Part shown: positions 1 to 8,834 of the stretch, piece by piece | Numbering within the stretch: the first letter of the stretch is position 1 | How the letters are laid out: the number at the start of each line of letters is the position of its first letter | Origin: Gammaproteobacteria bacterium | Lineage (GTDB): Bacteria > Pseudomonadota > Gammaproteobacteria > Pseudomonadales > Azotimanducaceae | Direction of reading: 5' to 3' | Assembly: GCA_030425195.1 (NCBI GenBank) | Contig: JAUIAV010000007.1 | Location: 172,829-236,828, forward strand | DNA length: 64,000 bases | Program-made: the position numbers and the translations under genes | Notes under the pieces: model-generated | Told to the model about the DNA's origin: nothing | The model's input: the letters and a program-made list of their open reading frames with translations, nothing else | Database searches by the model: none

Positions 1-549
1 GAACGCCGTGCCGCCCACCATGAGCGGACCCCAGACGAGCAGCACGGCCGGCTCCCCGAGTCCCCACTGCTTGAGCGGCCAGGTGTAGAAGATGAGCAGC
101 AGGCTGCCGAGCAGAAACGGCGCGATCAGACCTGGAGACACGGTGACGATCAGATAGAGACCGCACAGCGCCGCCAGCGCACCGGTGATGCTCATGTACA
201 GGATGAGTTGCCGGCGGCTGAGCAGGCCGTCCTCGAGAACGTGCGCGCCATAGCGTAGCCGGAAGTAGTTGCCCTCGTCGATTCCGCGCGCGGAATCCGT
301 CAGGTCGTTGAGCTGATTGTTGGCGGCGTGGGCCAGCAGCAACCCAACCACGCACACGACCCAGGCGCCCGGGCTGAAGGTCTCATGGCCGATGGCAAGC
401 AGGCCGCCGAACGCCGCCGCCGCGAAGGTCATCAGCAGCACACTGGCCCGTGCGGAAATGAGCCAGCGGACGGCAAACGGCGTCGATCGCCAGCCGTCGG
501 CATCCACCCGAGGCATGGCCGTCAGCGCCTGCATCAGCGAGATTCTCAC
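1..549 (-). CDS. UbiA-type prenyltransferase, C-terminus cut by window edge
   Basis: An integral membrane prenyltransferase fragment of 183 codons runs off the left edge. From the GTG at 549 it reads VRISLMQALTAMPRV, and an alternative ATG lies at 534. Hydrophobic helices alternate with the loop AANNQLNDLTDSARGID, which fits the first Mg-prenyl-diphosphate motif of the UbiA/MenA family (NDxxD with downstream GxD). The second Asp-rich motif would lie outside the window. The family transfers a polyprenyl chain to an aromatic acceptor in the membrane; the acceptor cannot be told from this part. The GTG sits 3 nt after the stop of the selenoperoxiredoxin, so the two genes are probably cotranscribed. 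Confidence 0.7.
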   Translation of the reverse strand, partial: MRISLMQALTAMPRVDADGWRSTPFAVRWLISARASVLLMTFAAAAFGGLLAIGHETFSPGAWVVCVVGLLLAHAANNQLNDLTDSARGIDEGNYFRLRYGAHVLEDGLLSRRQLILYMSITGALAALCGLYLIVTVSPGLIAPFLLGSLLLIFYTWPLKQWGLGEPAVLLVWGPLMVGGTAF

Positions 550-552
550 GAC

Positions 553-1116
553 TCAGTCCGCTTTCGGAACGCCCAGCGCCTCCAGACCTTCCACCAGATC
601 CACACCAGCCGTGCGGGGATCCACCTCTGTGTCGATCTTGCGGACGATGCCTTCCGCATCGATGTAGAACGTCCAGCGGCGGGCAAATCCCCGCTCCGAC
701 AGAACGCCGTAAGCGCCGGCCATTTCTCCGGACGGATCGGAAAGAATCGGGAAGCTGGCTTCGTTCTTTTCCGCGAATCCACGATTGTCGGCTTCCGAGT
801 CCGTGCTCGCCATGAAGTAGATAACGTCAAAATTCCGAATCTCCCGGTCACTGTCACGCAGCGCCTTGCATTCGATCGTTCAGCCGCCGGTGAATGCCTT
901 CGGGAAGAAGGCGATCACCACGTGCTGACCGCGCAGCTCGGAGAGCCGATAGGTCTCACCATCACTGCCCGGCAATGTGAAGTCCGGTGCCGCATCGCCG
1001 ACTTCCACGGCCTGTACCGCGAGGCTGAACACCAGCGCAGCAGCACCGGCCGCGACCCGGCAGCCGATCTGCCACCAGCGTCCTTCCAGTGGCTGTCTCA
1101 AGAGGCTGAACATCAT
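553..1116 (-). CDS. Exported selenocysteine-containing peroxiredoxin (PrxQ/Bcp-like)
   Basis: An open frame of 187 codons is interrupted by a single TGA at 880-882. On both sides it reads as one peroxiredoxin: [21 protein letters not shown], then FFPKAFTGG-[TGA][11 protein letters not shown], then [18 protein letters not shown]. The TGA (codon 79) stands at the peroxidatic position of the family motif FTxGCTxE, so it is best read as selenocysteine. Cys83 could be the resolving residue. Residues 1-36 form a signal peptide ending SLAVQA, which places the enzyme in the periplasm, where it should reduce H2O2 or organic peroxides with thiols. The start is chosen for the AGGAG 9 nt upstream. A true nonsense mutation is the alternative, but the frame and motif stay intact for 109 codons after the TGA. 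Confidence 0.85.
846..865 (-). promoter_or_regulatory. Candidate bacterial SECIS hairpin of the selenoperoxiredoxin
   Basis: In the mRNA, 14 nt after the UGA, GGCGCUG pairs with CAGUGACC. This gives seven base pairs with one G-U pair and a single bulged A, closing a CGUGA loop. The GU in the loop lies 23-24 nt downstream of the UGA. Bacterial SelB recognises a hairpin just after the UGA with GU in the apical loop, so position and loop are suitable. The fold was drawn by eye and no energy was computed. Confidence 0.5.
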
Positions 1117-1243
1117 GCTGAAGGTCTCCTCATGGCAAGAAGCTCCGGAGTATACACGGCAGGACTGCCTGCCCAACGGCATTGCCAGACCCGGACGGAT
1201 TCGCCATTCTCGAAGCGAATCCAACCGATGAGGCACTCGTCCG

Positions 1244-1882
1244 ATGGAACTCTACGATGCCATGTCCACACTGCGTGCCGTGCGGCGCATCCGACCCGAC
1301 CCGGTGCCCGAGGACGTCCTCGAGCGCGTGTTCCGGGCGGCCACCTGGGCACCCACCGGCGGCAATCATCAGGGCTGGCGGATCGTCGCCGTGCGCGACG
1401 AGGCGAAGAAACAGGCGCTCGAAGACCTCTACCGACCGCACTGGGAGGGCTACATACCGGGCTACGAAGCGCACATGGCGGACATGCCCGAGCCGGCACG
1501 GACCGCTTCAGAGCGCGCCCTGGCCGCCGGAACCTATCTGGCCACTCATCTGCACGAAGCACCCGTGATCGCCGTGTTCTGCTTCAACCCCGGACGCATG
1601 ACGATCACGGATCAGGATCTGGGCCGGCCGAGCGTGGTGGGCGGCGGTTCGGTCTATCCCGCAGTGCAGAATCTGCTGCTCGCCTGCCGGAACGAAGGGC
1701 TCGGCTGCGTGCTGACCACCCTGCTCTGCCGGGAGGAAGCCGCGGTCAGAACGCTCCTCCACATTCCCGACGACTGGTTCACCTGTGCCCATGTGCCCAT
1801 CGGATATCCGGTCGGCGGCGGCCACGGCCCCATTTCGCGCAAGCCGGTCACGGACATGGTGTTCTGGGACCGTTTCGGCTAG
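1244..1882 (+). CDS. Nitroreductase family protein
   Basis: A 212-residue FMN-type nitroreductase fold protein. The N-terminus [20 protein letters not shown] carries the basic FMN-phosphate region, followed by [15 protein letters not shown], the usual SxNxQPW-like segment. Near the C-terminus the family pattern [10 protein letters not shown]...[10 protein letters not shown] is clear. Members reduce nitro groups, quinones or enones with NAD(P)H; the substrate is not evident. It is divergent from the selenoperoxiredoxin (127 nt between starts), so the two may share a regulatory region. A second, diverged nitroreductase lies at 41364-41996. Confidence 0.85.
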   Translation: MELYDAMSTLRAVRRIRPDPVPEDVLERVFRAATWAPTGGNHQGWRIVAVRDEAKKQALEDLYRPHWEGYIPGYEAHMADMPEPARTASERALAAGTYLATHLHEAPVIAVFCFNPGRMTITDQDLGRPSVVGGGSVYPAVQNLLLACRNEGLGCVLTTLLCREEAAVRTLLHIPDDWFTCAHVPIGYPVGGGHGPISRKPVTDMVFWDRFG

Positions 1883-1894
1883 GGAGCCTCCTGG

Positions 1895-4102
1895 TCAGGG
1901 CACGCTGTCCAGGCGCGGCGTGAGCTCCTGTCGCGAGGCAATGTGATCCTTCAGTTCCTCCGGCGTCCACCAGCTCGGCTTCAGGGTCCGGTTGCTGAAC
2001 ACCGTTTCGGCCTGATCCCGGAAGTGCACGGAATCCGGGCGGTCTGACTGACCCACCGGCAGATAGATCCAGCTCCGGATCGGTTTCGACAGCACCACGA
2101 TCTGGGTCGACGTCTGTCCCCGGTTACCGTGCCGCTCGAAATTCTCATCAGCGTCGGCGTAGCCCATGGAGCGCAGGGTTGTGAGACCCAGGTGATCTCC
2201 CCCGCCGCCACCCACAGGCCAGCTCTCCCCGTCGCGTCCCACCCGGAACACACGCCCCCAGGGTTGGTCCGTGACGCCCAGCTCCTGACGCATCCGGGAC
2301 AGTCCGTCCTGCCAGGAACGGGATACCATGGCCAGCTGCTCCGCCGTCAGCCCGATCTGCCGGGGCGGGCGCTGCTCCACGATCGCGTAGTGATCGTCCA
2401 CCGCCTCTCGGATCTCCGGCCCACCTGCCATGCCGTCCAGCGTCGACCGCCAGTAGTAGTACTTGAGGCCCGGGCGGCTGTCCCGGGTCAGCTGTCCATC
2501 CCAGCCGAGCAGCTCATCGAGCTCCGCAGAGGCTGGCGGTTCGGAGCGTCTCAGAACATCGAGCCAGCGCCGGTACCCGAACGGGGTGACGTCCACGGCA
2601 TAGGCCAGCGCCTCCTCCACCGTCACTTCCTCATCCGCCTCGAGCAGCTCGATGGCCCGCGCGCCCCGCTGATTCGTCCAGCCATCGAAGCGTTCGCCGT
2701 GATCGGCGCTCGAGAACAGATAGTCCGGTTGGGCGTCCAGCGAGAAAGGTGAATCCGGGATCATGGCGTCGGGTGGTATGTTGCAGTTCTGGAGATATCC
2801 CGACTCCGGGTTCAGAACCTGAAGATGATCGCTTGCCGGATGGATGCCCTGCCACTCGGAAGCCGACGTGCTGCCGTCCACGGGCCGGGACCAGTCGTAT
2901 CCCCCGGCTCTGACCGGCACACGACCGGTACGCTGGTAGTAGATGTTACCGCTGGTGTCCGCCACCATCACGTTCTGCGGGAACATGGACAGCGTTTCAC
3001 ACGCCGCCATCGCCCCCCGGTAGTCCTCCGCGAAGTTGAGGGCTTCCCAGGCACTGTTGCGATTGGTGCCGTTGTCGTAGGCGATCTTCGCGGCATAGGC
3101 CACGCCGTCCGCCCTGGCGACGATGGGGCCGTGATGTGAGGACTCCCAGACGTACTCCCGCCTGCTGCCGTCCGGAAAGCCCAGAATCACCGGATGCTGC
3201 GCGATTTCCCGCCACCCGTCGTCATAGCGATAGCGGTTCGGATGCTCCGGATCCAGCGTCAGAGCGAAGACGTCCGCCGTATCGGGCCCGCCCGTGGTCA
3301 TGGCCCAGCCGACGTTGCCGTTGTGACCGAGGCCGATGTAAGGAGAACCGGCCAGCCCGACGCCGCTGCCTTCGAGCGCCCCCGCATGTATCCGCATTTC
3401 CCAGAACCGGCTGGGACCCCACCAGGACAGATGCGGATCGATCAGCAGAATGGCGTGACCTTCCGCCGTCCGCGTCGGACCGATCGCCCACTGATTCGAG
3501 CCGCGCTGGGCAACTTCGAAGTCCGGCTCTATGCCACCGCGGACCAGATCACCCAGAGCCTCGTCAATGGACCAGTTGTAGAGAAACATGCGGCCGAACG
3601 CATCCACCATCTCCGCGGTCACCGCCCCTTCCGTCCACCACTCGGGCACATCCTCCGGGTGGGCTGCGTAGAAGTCCGAGATTCCGTTGGCGAATGCGGT
3701 GATTCTGGCCAGCTCCGTCTGGTCCATGCGGGCAATGGACGCCTCCGCATTGCGCAGATGACCGAACATGGTCGCCAGCAGAGAGATCCGGATCCCATCC
3801 TCTCCCGCGATCTCGGAGAACCGGCCCATGGCCAGCATCATGTTCATGAGCAGCTGCTCCGGCCGGTCTTCCGCCTGAGTCCAGCCCTGAGCATAGAGAC
3901 CGGCTTCCACGGTGGGGGCATAGATGTGCGGTACGCCGAAGGTATCCCTGTACACGACCGTTCTGCCTTCGTCAGCACCGCCGCCCGGCATTCCTGAAGA
4001 CGATTCGGGCCCTGACGTTTCGGCAGGTTCCGGCCCGCAGCCGATCAGCAGGCCGAACATCACGATTGCCGTCAGACTGCGCCTGTAGAGTCCCCTGTAC
4101 AT
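1895..4102 (-). CDS. Penicillin acylase family lipoprotein (N-acyl amide hydrolase)
   Basis: A 735-residue Ntn-hydrolase precursor. The start ATG at 4102 follows an AAGGGGGG ribosome site and opens a lipoprotein signal with lipobox LIGC (Cys22). The alpha region holds YRDTFGVPHIYAPT and GLYAQGWTQAEDR. The autocatalytic junction is QRGSNQWAIGPT, with Ser202 becoming the nucleophile of the beta chain, followed by DPHLSWWGP and SPYIGLGHNGNVGWAMT. Family members hydrolyse penicillins, acyl-homoserine lactones or other N-acyl compounds outside the cytoplasm; the acyl preference cannot be read here. The open frame continues far upstream without family similarity, so the lipoprotein ATG is preferred. 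It is divergent from an N-acyl-D-amino-acid deacylase-type gene. Confidence 0.88.
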   Translation of the reverse strand: MYRGLYRRSLTAIVMFGLLIGCGPEPAETSGPESSSGMPGGGADEGRTVVYRDTFGVPHIYAPTVEAGLYAQGWTQAEDRPEQLLMNMMLAMGRFSEIAGEDGIRISLLATMFGHLRNAEASIARMDQTELARITAFANGISDFYAAHPEDVPEWWTEGAVTAEMVDAFGRMFLYNWSIDEALGDLVRGGIEPDFEVAQRGSNQWAIGPTRTAEGHAILLIDPHLSWWGPSRFWEMRIHAGALEGSGVGLAGSPYIGLGHNGNVGWAMTTGGPDTADVFALTLDPEHPNRYRYDDGWREIAQHPVILGFPDGSRREYVWESSHHGPIVARADGVAYAAKIAYDNGTNRNSAWEALNFAEDYRGAMAACETLSMFPQNVMVADTSGNIYYQRTGRVPVRAGGYDWSRPVDGSTSASEWQGIHPASDHLQVLNPESGYLQNCNIPPDAMIPDSPFSLDAQPDYLFSSADHGERFDGWTNQRGARAIELLEADEEVTVEEALAYAVDVTPFGYRRWLDVLRRSEPPASAELDELLGWDGQLTRDSRPGLKYYYWRSTLDGMAGGPEIREAVDDHYAIVEQRPPRQIGLTAEQLAMVSRSWQDGLSRMRQELGVTDQPWGRVFRVGRDGESWPVGGGGGDHLGLTTLRSMGYADADENFERHGNRGQTSTQIVVLSKPIRSWIYLPVGQSDRPDSVHFRDQAETVFSNRTLKPSWWTPEELKDHIASRQELTPRLDSVP

Positions 4103-4177
4103 CCCCGTACCCCCCTTGCGTATGAGGGCAGCATGGTACGATGCCCGCTCGCCAAATACAGGATCGGGAGAGGGACC

Positions 4178-5869
4178 ATGCACGATCTCATCATCAGAAA
4201 CGCCACCATCGTAGACGGGACCGGGAAGGCGGCCTTTCCCGGAGACGTCGTCGTCGATGAAGGACGCATCACCGCGGTGACGGCCGCCGGTGCCGCAGAA
4301 GGTCCTGCGGAGCGGGAAATCGACGCGGCCGGCGACCTGCTTACGCCAGGCTTCGTGGACATCCACACCCACTACGACGGTCAGGTCTGCTGGGACAAGG
4401 ACGTGACGCCTTCCAGCTGGCATGGCGTGACCTCCATCGTCATGGGCAACTGCGGCGTGGGATTCGCTCCCGTTCGCGCAGGCACCGAAAACGAGCTGGT
4501 CGAGCTGATGGAGAGCGTGGAGGACATCCCGGGTACCGCCCTGCATGAAGGGATTCCCTGGGGCTGGGAGTCCTTCGAGGAGTACCTGGATCATATCGAC
4601 ACCCCTTACACCGTGGACGTAGGCACCCAGGTGCCGCACGTGGCCATCCGGCACTTCGTCATGGGTGACCGCTGTTACGACGATGCCACGCCGGAGGACA
4701 TGGAAGCCATGCGCCGCCTCACCAGAAGCGCCCTGGAAGCGGGCGCTCTGGGATTCTCCACCTCCCGCTTCTACGGGCATCTGGACAAAGCGGGCAATCT
4801 GGTCCCCGGCACCCGCGCCTCGGCGGAGGAGATGAAGACGATCGGCCGGGCTTTCGAGGGGCTCTCCTTCGGCACCATGGAGTTCGTTTCGGACTCCCTC
4901 AGCGATCCGGAGGAGCTCGCCTGGATCGAGCACATCACCCGGGAAACCGGCTGTACGATCACACCGCTGATGACGGCCGGTCCGAGCCCGGTCTGGGATC
5001 TGGCGGAGCGCCTGAACGAGGAGGGCCTGAGCCTGCGTCCCCAGGTGGGTGCCCGCCCTGCCTCCATCCTCATGACGCTGGACGGTACCATCAACCCCAT
5101 GCGGCAGTTTCCCGCCTACCGGGAAATCCACCATCTGCCGCTGGCCGAGCGTCAGGCACGCCTGAAGGATCCCGAGTTCCGGGCACGGGTTCTCGACGAG
5201 GAAGTGCAGCTGCCGAACAACGCGGACGCGGTCCGCTTTCTCACGGACCACGAACAGCAGTACATCATGGACGAAGCGCTCTCCTACGAGCCGGGCCCCG
5301 AGGACACGGTGGCTGCCGTCGCCACAAAGCGCGGTCTGCATCCGCGGGAGGTGATGATGGACGTGCTGGCCGAAGGCCGTCCCCTGCTCATCCTGTTCGG
5401 CCGCTACGAGGGCAGTCTGGAAGGCCAGCGGGAAGTCATCGAGCATCCGCTGAGCGTTTTCGGACTCTCGGACGGCGGCGCCCACTGCGGCGTGCTGGTG
5501 GACGCCAGCGTACCCACGTACATGCTGAGCTACTTCACCCGGGACCGCAGCCGCGGACCGAAGCTTCCGGTGGAATTCGTGGTGCACAAGCTCACACAGG
5601 ACGCGGCGAAGCTCTACGGCCTGAACGATCGCGGGGTGATCGCGCCCGGGTACGCGGCCGATCTGAACCTGATCGACTACGACGCGCTGAAGCTCCACCA
5701 GCCGGAGATGGTTTACGACCTCCCCGCCGGCGGCAAGCGGCTGATACAGAAGGCCGACGGCTACCGGCTGACCGTCAAGTCAGGCGTGGTGACCTTCGAG
5801 GACGGATTGCCCACGGGGGCGAGGCCCGGACATCTGCTGCGCGGGCCCCAGGCACAACCCGCTGCCTGA
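4178..5869 (+). CDS. N-acyl-D-amino-acid deacylase family amidohydrolase
   Basis: A 563-residue amidohydrolase of the D-aminoacylase branch. It starts MHDLIIRNATIVDGTGKAAF after GGGAGAGGGACC and has the metal-binding TPGFVDIHTHYDGQ (His63, His65). MGNCGVGFAPVR contains the cysteine typical of D-aminoacylases (Cys92), and FGLSDGGAHCGVL supplies the late metal-binding aspartate. The C-terminus KLYGLNDRGVIAPGYAADLNLID is the usual composite beta-domain return. Such enzymes release free D-amino acids from N-acyl forms in the cytoplasm; many long family members have unproven substrates. It is divergent from the acylase lipoprotein (75 nt between starts), which suggests joint use of N-acylated compounds. 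Confidence 0.88.
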   Translation: MHDLIIRNATIVDGTGKAAFPGDVVVDEGRITAVTAAGAAEGPAEREIDAAGDLLTPGFVDIHTHYDGQVCWDKDVTPSSWHGVTSIVMGNCGVGFAPVRAGTENELVELMESVEDIPGTALHEGIPWGWESFEEYLDHIDTPYTVDVGTQVPHVAIRHFVMGDRCYDDATPEDMEAMRRLTRSALEAGALGFSTSRFYGHLDKAGNLVPGTRASAEEMKTIGRAFEGLSFGTMEFVSDSLSDPEELAWIEHITRETGCTITPLMTAGPSPVWDLAERLNEEGLSLRPQVGARPASILMTLDGTINPMRQFPAYREIHHLPLAERQARLKDPEFRARVLDEEVQLPNNADAVRFLTDHEQQYIMDEALSYEPGPEDTVAAVATKRGLHPREVMMDVLAEGRPLLILFGRYEGSLEGQREVIEHPLSVFGLSDGGAHCGVLVDASVPTYMLSYFTRDRSRGPKLPVEFVVHKLTQDAAKLYGLNDRGVIAPGYAADLNLIDYDALKLHQPEMVYDLPAGGKRLIQKADGYRLTVKSGVVTFEDGLPTGARPGHLLRGPQAQPAA

Positions 5870-5878
5870 AACCGGCAC

Positions 5879-6964
5879 CTATCGGGTGAGGTACGCCCGC
5901 ACACGGACACCCGCGTTTTCCCGGATGTTCATGTGGAAGAGACTGTAGTCGTAGGGATGCATGCTGTTGCCGCCCATGCGGGAGGGAAAGGCGTCCGAGC
6001 GCAGGTCCAGAACCGCCAGCTGGCCTGCCAGACACTGTGCATCGGCAGCGCCCGGTTCGGGTGCTGTCAACGCCGGGTCTTCATCCGCGCCCGGCTGCCA
6101 GGACGGGAAGCCGATGGCACCCAGGTTGAGCGCATGACCCGCGTACTCCGTATCCGCGCGCCAGGAGAGCGGATTGGTGCACAGCAGATCGTCCACACCA
6201 CCGAAGACCCCGCGCCCTTCTCCATCCATCGCATTCCAGCCCACTGCGCATCCGGTCTGCGTCGCCCGATCACACTCGGGTACTCCGCCCAGGTCGCCCG
6301 GACCGATGGAGAAACCCACCAGGTAAGCGGCCACCATCCTCGGCAGAAGCATCGTGGGTGCGATCTCCTCGCGCAGGAGCCGGGCGGCATGTCGGGTACC
6401 TTGTGAGTGGCCGGCCAGGATGAACGGCTCACCCGGGCCGATCCCGTCGAGGAACGCCTGGAACGCCTCGAGCACGTCCTCGTAAGCCAGGGCCAGCGCC
6501 CGTTCCCCGTCACCGCCGGTATCTATGAAGGAAAAAAACGTCGCCTGCCGGTAGCGGGGTGCCCACACCGCACAGCAGTCGTTGAACACGGAAGCCTGGT
6601 GCCGGAGGATGCGCTCATCCACCACCCGGTTGGCGGTCGGATCATCCAGCGGCTGATTCCACGCCGCACCCGACATGTAGGTGGTGGGGTGCACGAAAAA
6701 GACGGCCACCGCGCCTGCATCGGGGCCCTCCCTGTCCGGGATGCCCGGTGGACGCTCGTCAGCCGGGTCCATGAGCGCCGGATGTGATGCCCAGGAAGAC
6801 AGCTGGCCGTAGTCCGGCGGCGCCGGTGCCGGAGAATCCGCGAAGCCGACCTCCGGTCCCATCACCATGCCCATCAGAATGACGAACAGGTCATCACGGT
6901 AGGCGTACGCCGCCGTCGCGGCGATCAGCGCCATCACGGCGGCGGCCAGGAAAATTTTCTTCAT
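5879..6964 (-). CDS. DUF3089 alpha/beta hydrolase, membrane- or envelope-targeted
   Basis: A 361-residue protein with an N-terminal hydrophobic segment (MKKIFLAAAVMALIAATAAYA) that is either a signal peptide or an anchor. The body matches the DUF3089 alpha/beta-hydrolase family: AVFFVHPTTYMSGAAWNQP, then DCCAVWAPRYRQATFFSF, then the nucleophile elbow LAGHSQGT with Ser187. The C-terminal region around SMHPYDYSLFHMNIRENA could supply the catalytic His. The substrate is unknown. It is convergent with the amidohydrolase, 9 nt apart. The frame extends 12 codons upstream, but MKKIF with the preceding GGGG is the natural start. Confidence 0.82.
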   Translation of the reverse strand: MKKIFLAAAVMALIAATAAYAYRDDLFVILMGMVMGPEVGFADSPAPAPPDYGQLSSWASHPALMDPADERPPGIPDREGPDAGAVAVFFVHPTTYMSGAAWNQPLDDPTANRVVDERILRHQASVFNDCCAVWAPRYRQATFFSFIDTGGDGERALALAYEDVLEAFQAFLDGIGPGEPFILAGHSQGTRHAARLLREEIAPTMLLPRMVAAYLVGFSIGPGDLGGVPECDRATQTGCAVGWNAMDGEGRGVFGGVDDLLCTNPLSWRADTEYAGHALNLGAIGFPSWQPGADEDPALTAPEPGAADAQCLAGQLAVLDLRSDAFPSRMGGNSMHPYDYSLFHMNIRENAGVRVRAYLTR

Positions 6965-7018
6965 CCCCGCGATGGTATTGAACCGGCTACGCCAATGCAC
7001 CCGCCATCGGCGTCCGGG

Positions 7019-7120
7019 TCAGAGGCTGATCACGACCACCAGCAGGTAGCAGACCGCAGAGATCCCTGCCAGCACCCTGACCCGCCTCGGAACGTGACTG
7101 ATCTGCCACATGAGCGTCAT
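7019..7120 (-). CDS. Possible 33-residue single-span membrane protein
   Basis: A short frame MTLMWQISHVPRRVRVLAGI continues into a hydrophobic stretch (ISAVCYLLVVVISL) and stops. A basic segment (RRVRV) followed by one transmembrane helix is typical of small membrane proteins, and a GGGG/GAGGG purine run precedes the ATG. It lies 54 nt upstream of the DUF3089 gene on the same strand. No homolog is recognised, and a frame this short could occur by chance. Confidence 0.35.
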   Translation of the reverse strand: MTLMWQISHVPRRVRVLAGISAVCYLLVVVISL

Positions 7121-7212
7121 CCCTCGAGCGCCCCCGCGACGGGGCCATTCGTCAATGCAGTCCTCCAGCCGCCGTATAATCGCTCAACAACGCGCCAGGA
7201 ACTGTCAATCCG

Positions 7213-7914
7213 GTGACACTCACCCGTGCAGAACCGGAAAATATCGAACCCATGGACATCATCCGCAACAGTCCCGCCTTCGGGAGTCTGGACGAAACCT
7301 CTCTGCAGGAGATCGAGAAGCTCTGCTCGATCCGGCATTTCGGGTCCGGCGAAACCGTATTCCGACAGGGCGAGCCCGGACATACCCTGGTGGGACTGGT
7401 GGCAGGGAAGCTGCGGATATCGGTGACGTCCCCGTCCGGCCGGGAGCTGAATCTGAATCTGATCGAACCCGGCGAGATCGTCGGCGAAATCGCTTTCATA
7501 GACGGCGGCCTGCGCACCGCAACCGGCACCGCCGTCGAGCGCAGCGAATGCATCACCATCCAGAGGCGGCCGTTCTTCGCGCTGATGGACCGGCGTCCGC
7601 AGATCAGTCGCCACCTGCTGGCTCTCCTGTGCGAGCGGGTCCGCTGGACCAGTCAGCTGGTTGCCGACTCGGCCTTCCTTTCGGTTCCCGATCGGATGGC
7701 GGCACGGTTGAGGGATCTCGCTCAGATGGATGAGCAGCCGTCGCAAACGGAAATCCACGTCCGCCTCTCCCAGCAGGAACTGGCCGACTACCTGGGTGTA
7801 TCCCGCCAGGTCGTGAACGGCTATCTGCGCGAATGGCAGCGTAACGAGCAGGTCCGTCTGTCCCGGGGCACCATCACCCTGCTGCCCGGATTCGGCAGCC
7901 AAGCCCTCCTGTAG
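7213..7914 (+). CDS. Crp/Fnr family transcription regulator
   Basis: A 233-residue regulator. The N-terminal half is a cyclic-nucleotide-binding beta-roll (FRQGEPGHTLVGLVAGKLRI, then LIEPGEIVGEIAFIDGGLRT). The C-terminal half is a Crp-type winged helix whose recognition region reads LSQQELADYLGVSRQVVNGYLREW. No N-terminal cysteine cluster is present, so it is not an FNR-type iron-sulfur sensor. The effector is unknown. The start is either GTG 7213 or ATG 7252 (MDIIRNSPAF); the GTG has an AGGAA about 12 nt upstream. It precedes the enoyl-CoA hydratase gene by 82 nt and may control it. Confidence 0.85.
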   Translation: MTLTRAEPENIEPMDIIRNSPAFGSLDETSLQEIEKLCSIRHFGSGETVFRQGEPGHTLVGLVAGKLRISVTSPSGRELNLNLIEPGEIVGEIAFIDGGLRTATGTAVERSECITIQRRPFFALMDRRPQISRHLLALLCERVRWTSQLVADSAFLSVPDRMAARLRDLAQMDEQPSQTEIHVRLSQQELADYLGVSRQVVNGYLREWQRNEQVRLSRGTITLLPGFGSQALL

Positions 7915-7996
7915 GCTTCACCGGGTCTGGTCAAGCGCGCGCAGTTGCGCTCTCATAGATGTCCGGAGCTAGCCACGGGCAAGGGAGGATAGAAAG

Positions 7997-8833
7997 ATGG
8001 CTCAGTACGAACAGATCGCCTACCGGGTCGAGGATCCGGTTGCCATCATCACCATGAATCGGCCGGAAGCGCTGAATGCGCTGACAGGGAGAATGATGGC
8101 GGAGATCCGGCATGCGCTGGCGGTGGCCGAGGCAGACCCCGCCGTCGTCGGCATCGTCCTCACCGGCGCAGGCCGCGGCTTCTGCGCTGGTGCCGACATC
8201 ACCGGCCTGGACGCCACCGCCGCCGGGACCAGCGCAGAAGCCGAAGATCTCTCTGCGCTCAAGGCAGATCCGGGCGATCCGGAGATGGGCGGGAATTTCC
8301 AGGTCAGCTTCACCTACATCCTGTCCGTCCAGAAGCCCATCATCGCCGCCATCAACGGTCCCTGTGCCGGCCTGGGCTTCTGCTACGCCCTGCTCTGCGA
8401 CATGCGTTTCGCCGAGCGTCAGGCCAAATTCACTACCGCCTTCTCACAGCGGGGACTCATCGCCGAGCACGCCTCGAGCTGGCTGCTGCCGAGGCTGATC
8501 GGTCCCGGCCGGGCTCTGGATCTGCTCTGGAGCGCGCGGAAGTTTCTCGCGGACGAGGCCTACGAGCTCGGCGTGGTGGAACGGGCGGTGGATACCGGGG
8601 AGTCCGTCAACGCCGCCGTTGCTTACATCCGCGAGCTGGCCGCCGTCGCTTCACCCACCTCCTTCAAGGTGATCAAGGCCCAGGTCTACCGGCATCTGAA
8701 CATGGAGCTGGGTGACGCGATGCGGGAATCCAACGCCTGGATGGATGAATCCCTGAAACGGGAGGACTTCAAGGAAGGCGTACGGTCGTTCATCGAGAAG
8801 CGACCGCCCGAGTTCAAACGCATCGGCGGTTAG
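7997..8833 (+). CDS. Enoyl-CoA hydratase/isomerase family protein
   Basis: A 278-residue crotonase-fold enzyme, started at the ATG behind GGGAGGATAGAAAG. It contains MNRPEALNALTGRMMAEI, the oxyanion loop GAGRGFCAGADITG, and AINGPCAGLGFCYALLCDMR. The catalytic-loop region FSQRGLIAEHASSWLLPRLIG keeps one acidic residue in the usual area. It probably hydrates or isomerises an acyl-CoA in fatty-acid or aromatic side-chain breakdown; the fold alone does not distinguish these. It is one of three crotonase-fold genes here (others at 15674 and 60166). Confidence 0.85.
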   Translation: MAQYEQIAYRVEDPVAIITMNRPEALNALTGRMMAEIRHALAVAEADPAVVGIVLTGAGRGFCAGADITGLDATAAGTSAEAEDLSALKADPGDPEMGGNFQVSFTYILSVQKPIIAAINGPCAGLGFCYALLCDMRFAERQAKFTTAFSQRGLIAEHASSWLLPRLIGPGRALDLLWSARKFLADEAYELGVVERAVDTGESVNAAVAYIRELAAVASPTSFKVIKAQVYRHLNMELGDAMRESNAWMDESLKREDFKEGVRSFIEKRPPEFKRIGG

Positions 8834-8834
8834 G

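Noticed and set aside
880..882. Reading the TGA in the peroxiredoxin as a true stop or sequencing error
   Set aside because: It falls on the single residue where Sec is expected, the frame is unchanged after it, and a second TGA-at-Cys gene exists at 35112. Error or decay would not choose this codon and site twice.
4103..5698. Open frame on the minus strand extending the acylase gene upstream by more than 530 codons
   Set aside because: It is antisense to the amidohydrolase gene, has no family similarity and precedes a clear lipoprotein start with ribosome site at 4102. It is a shadow of high-GC coding DNA.
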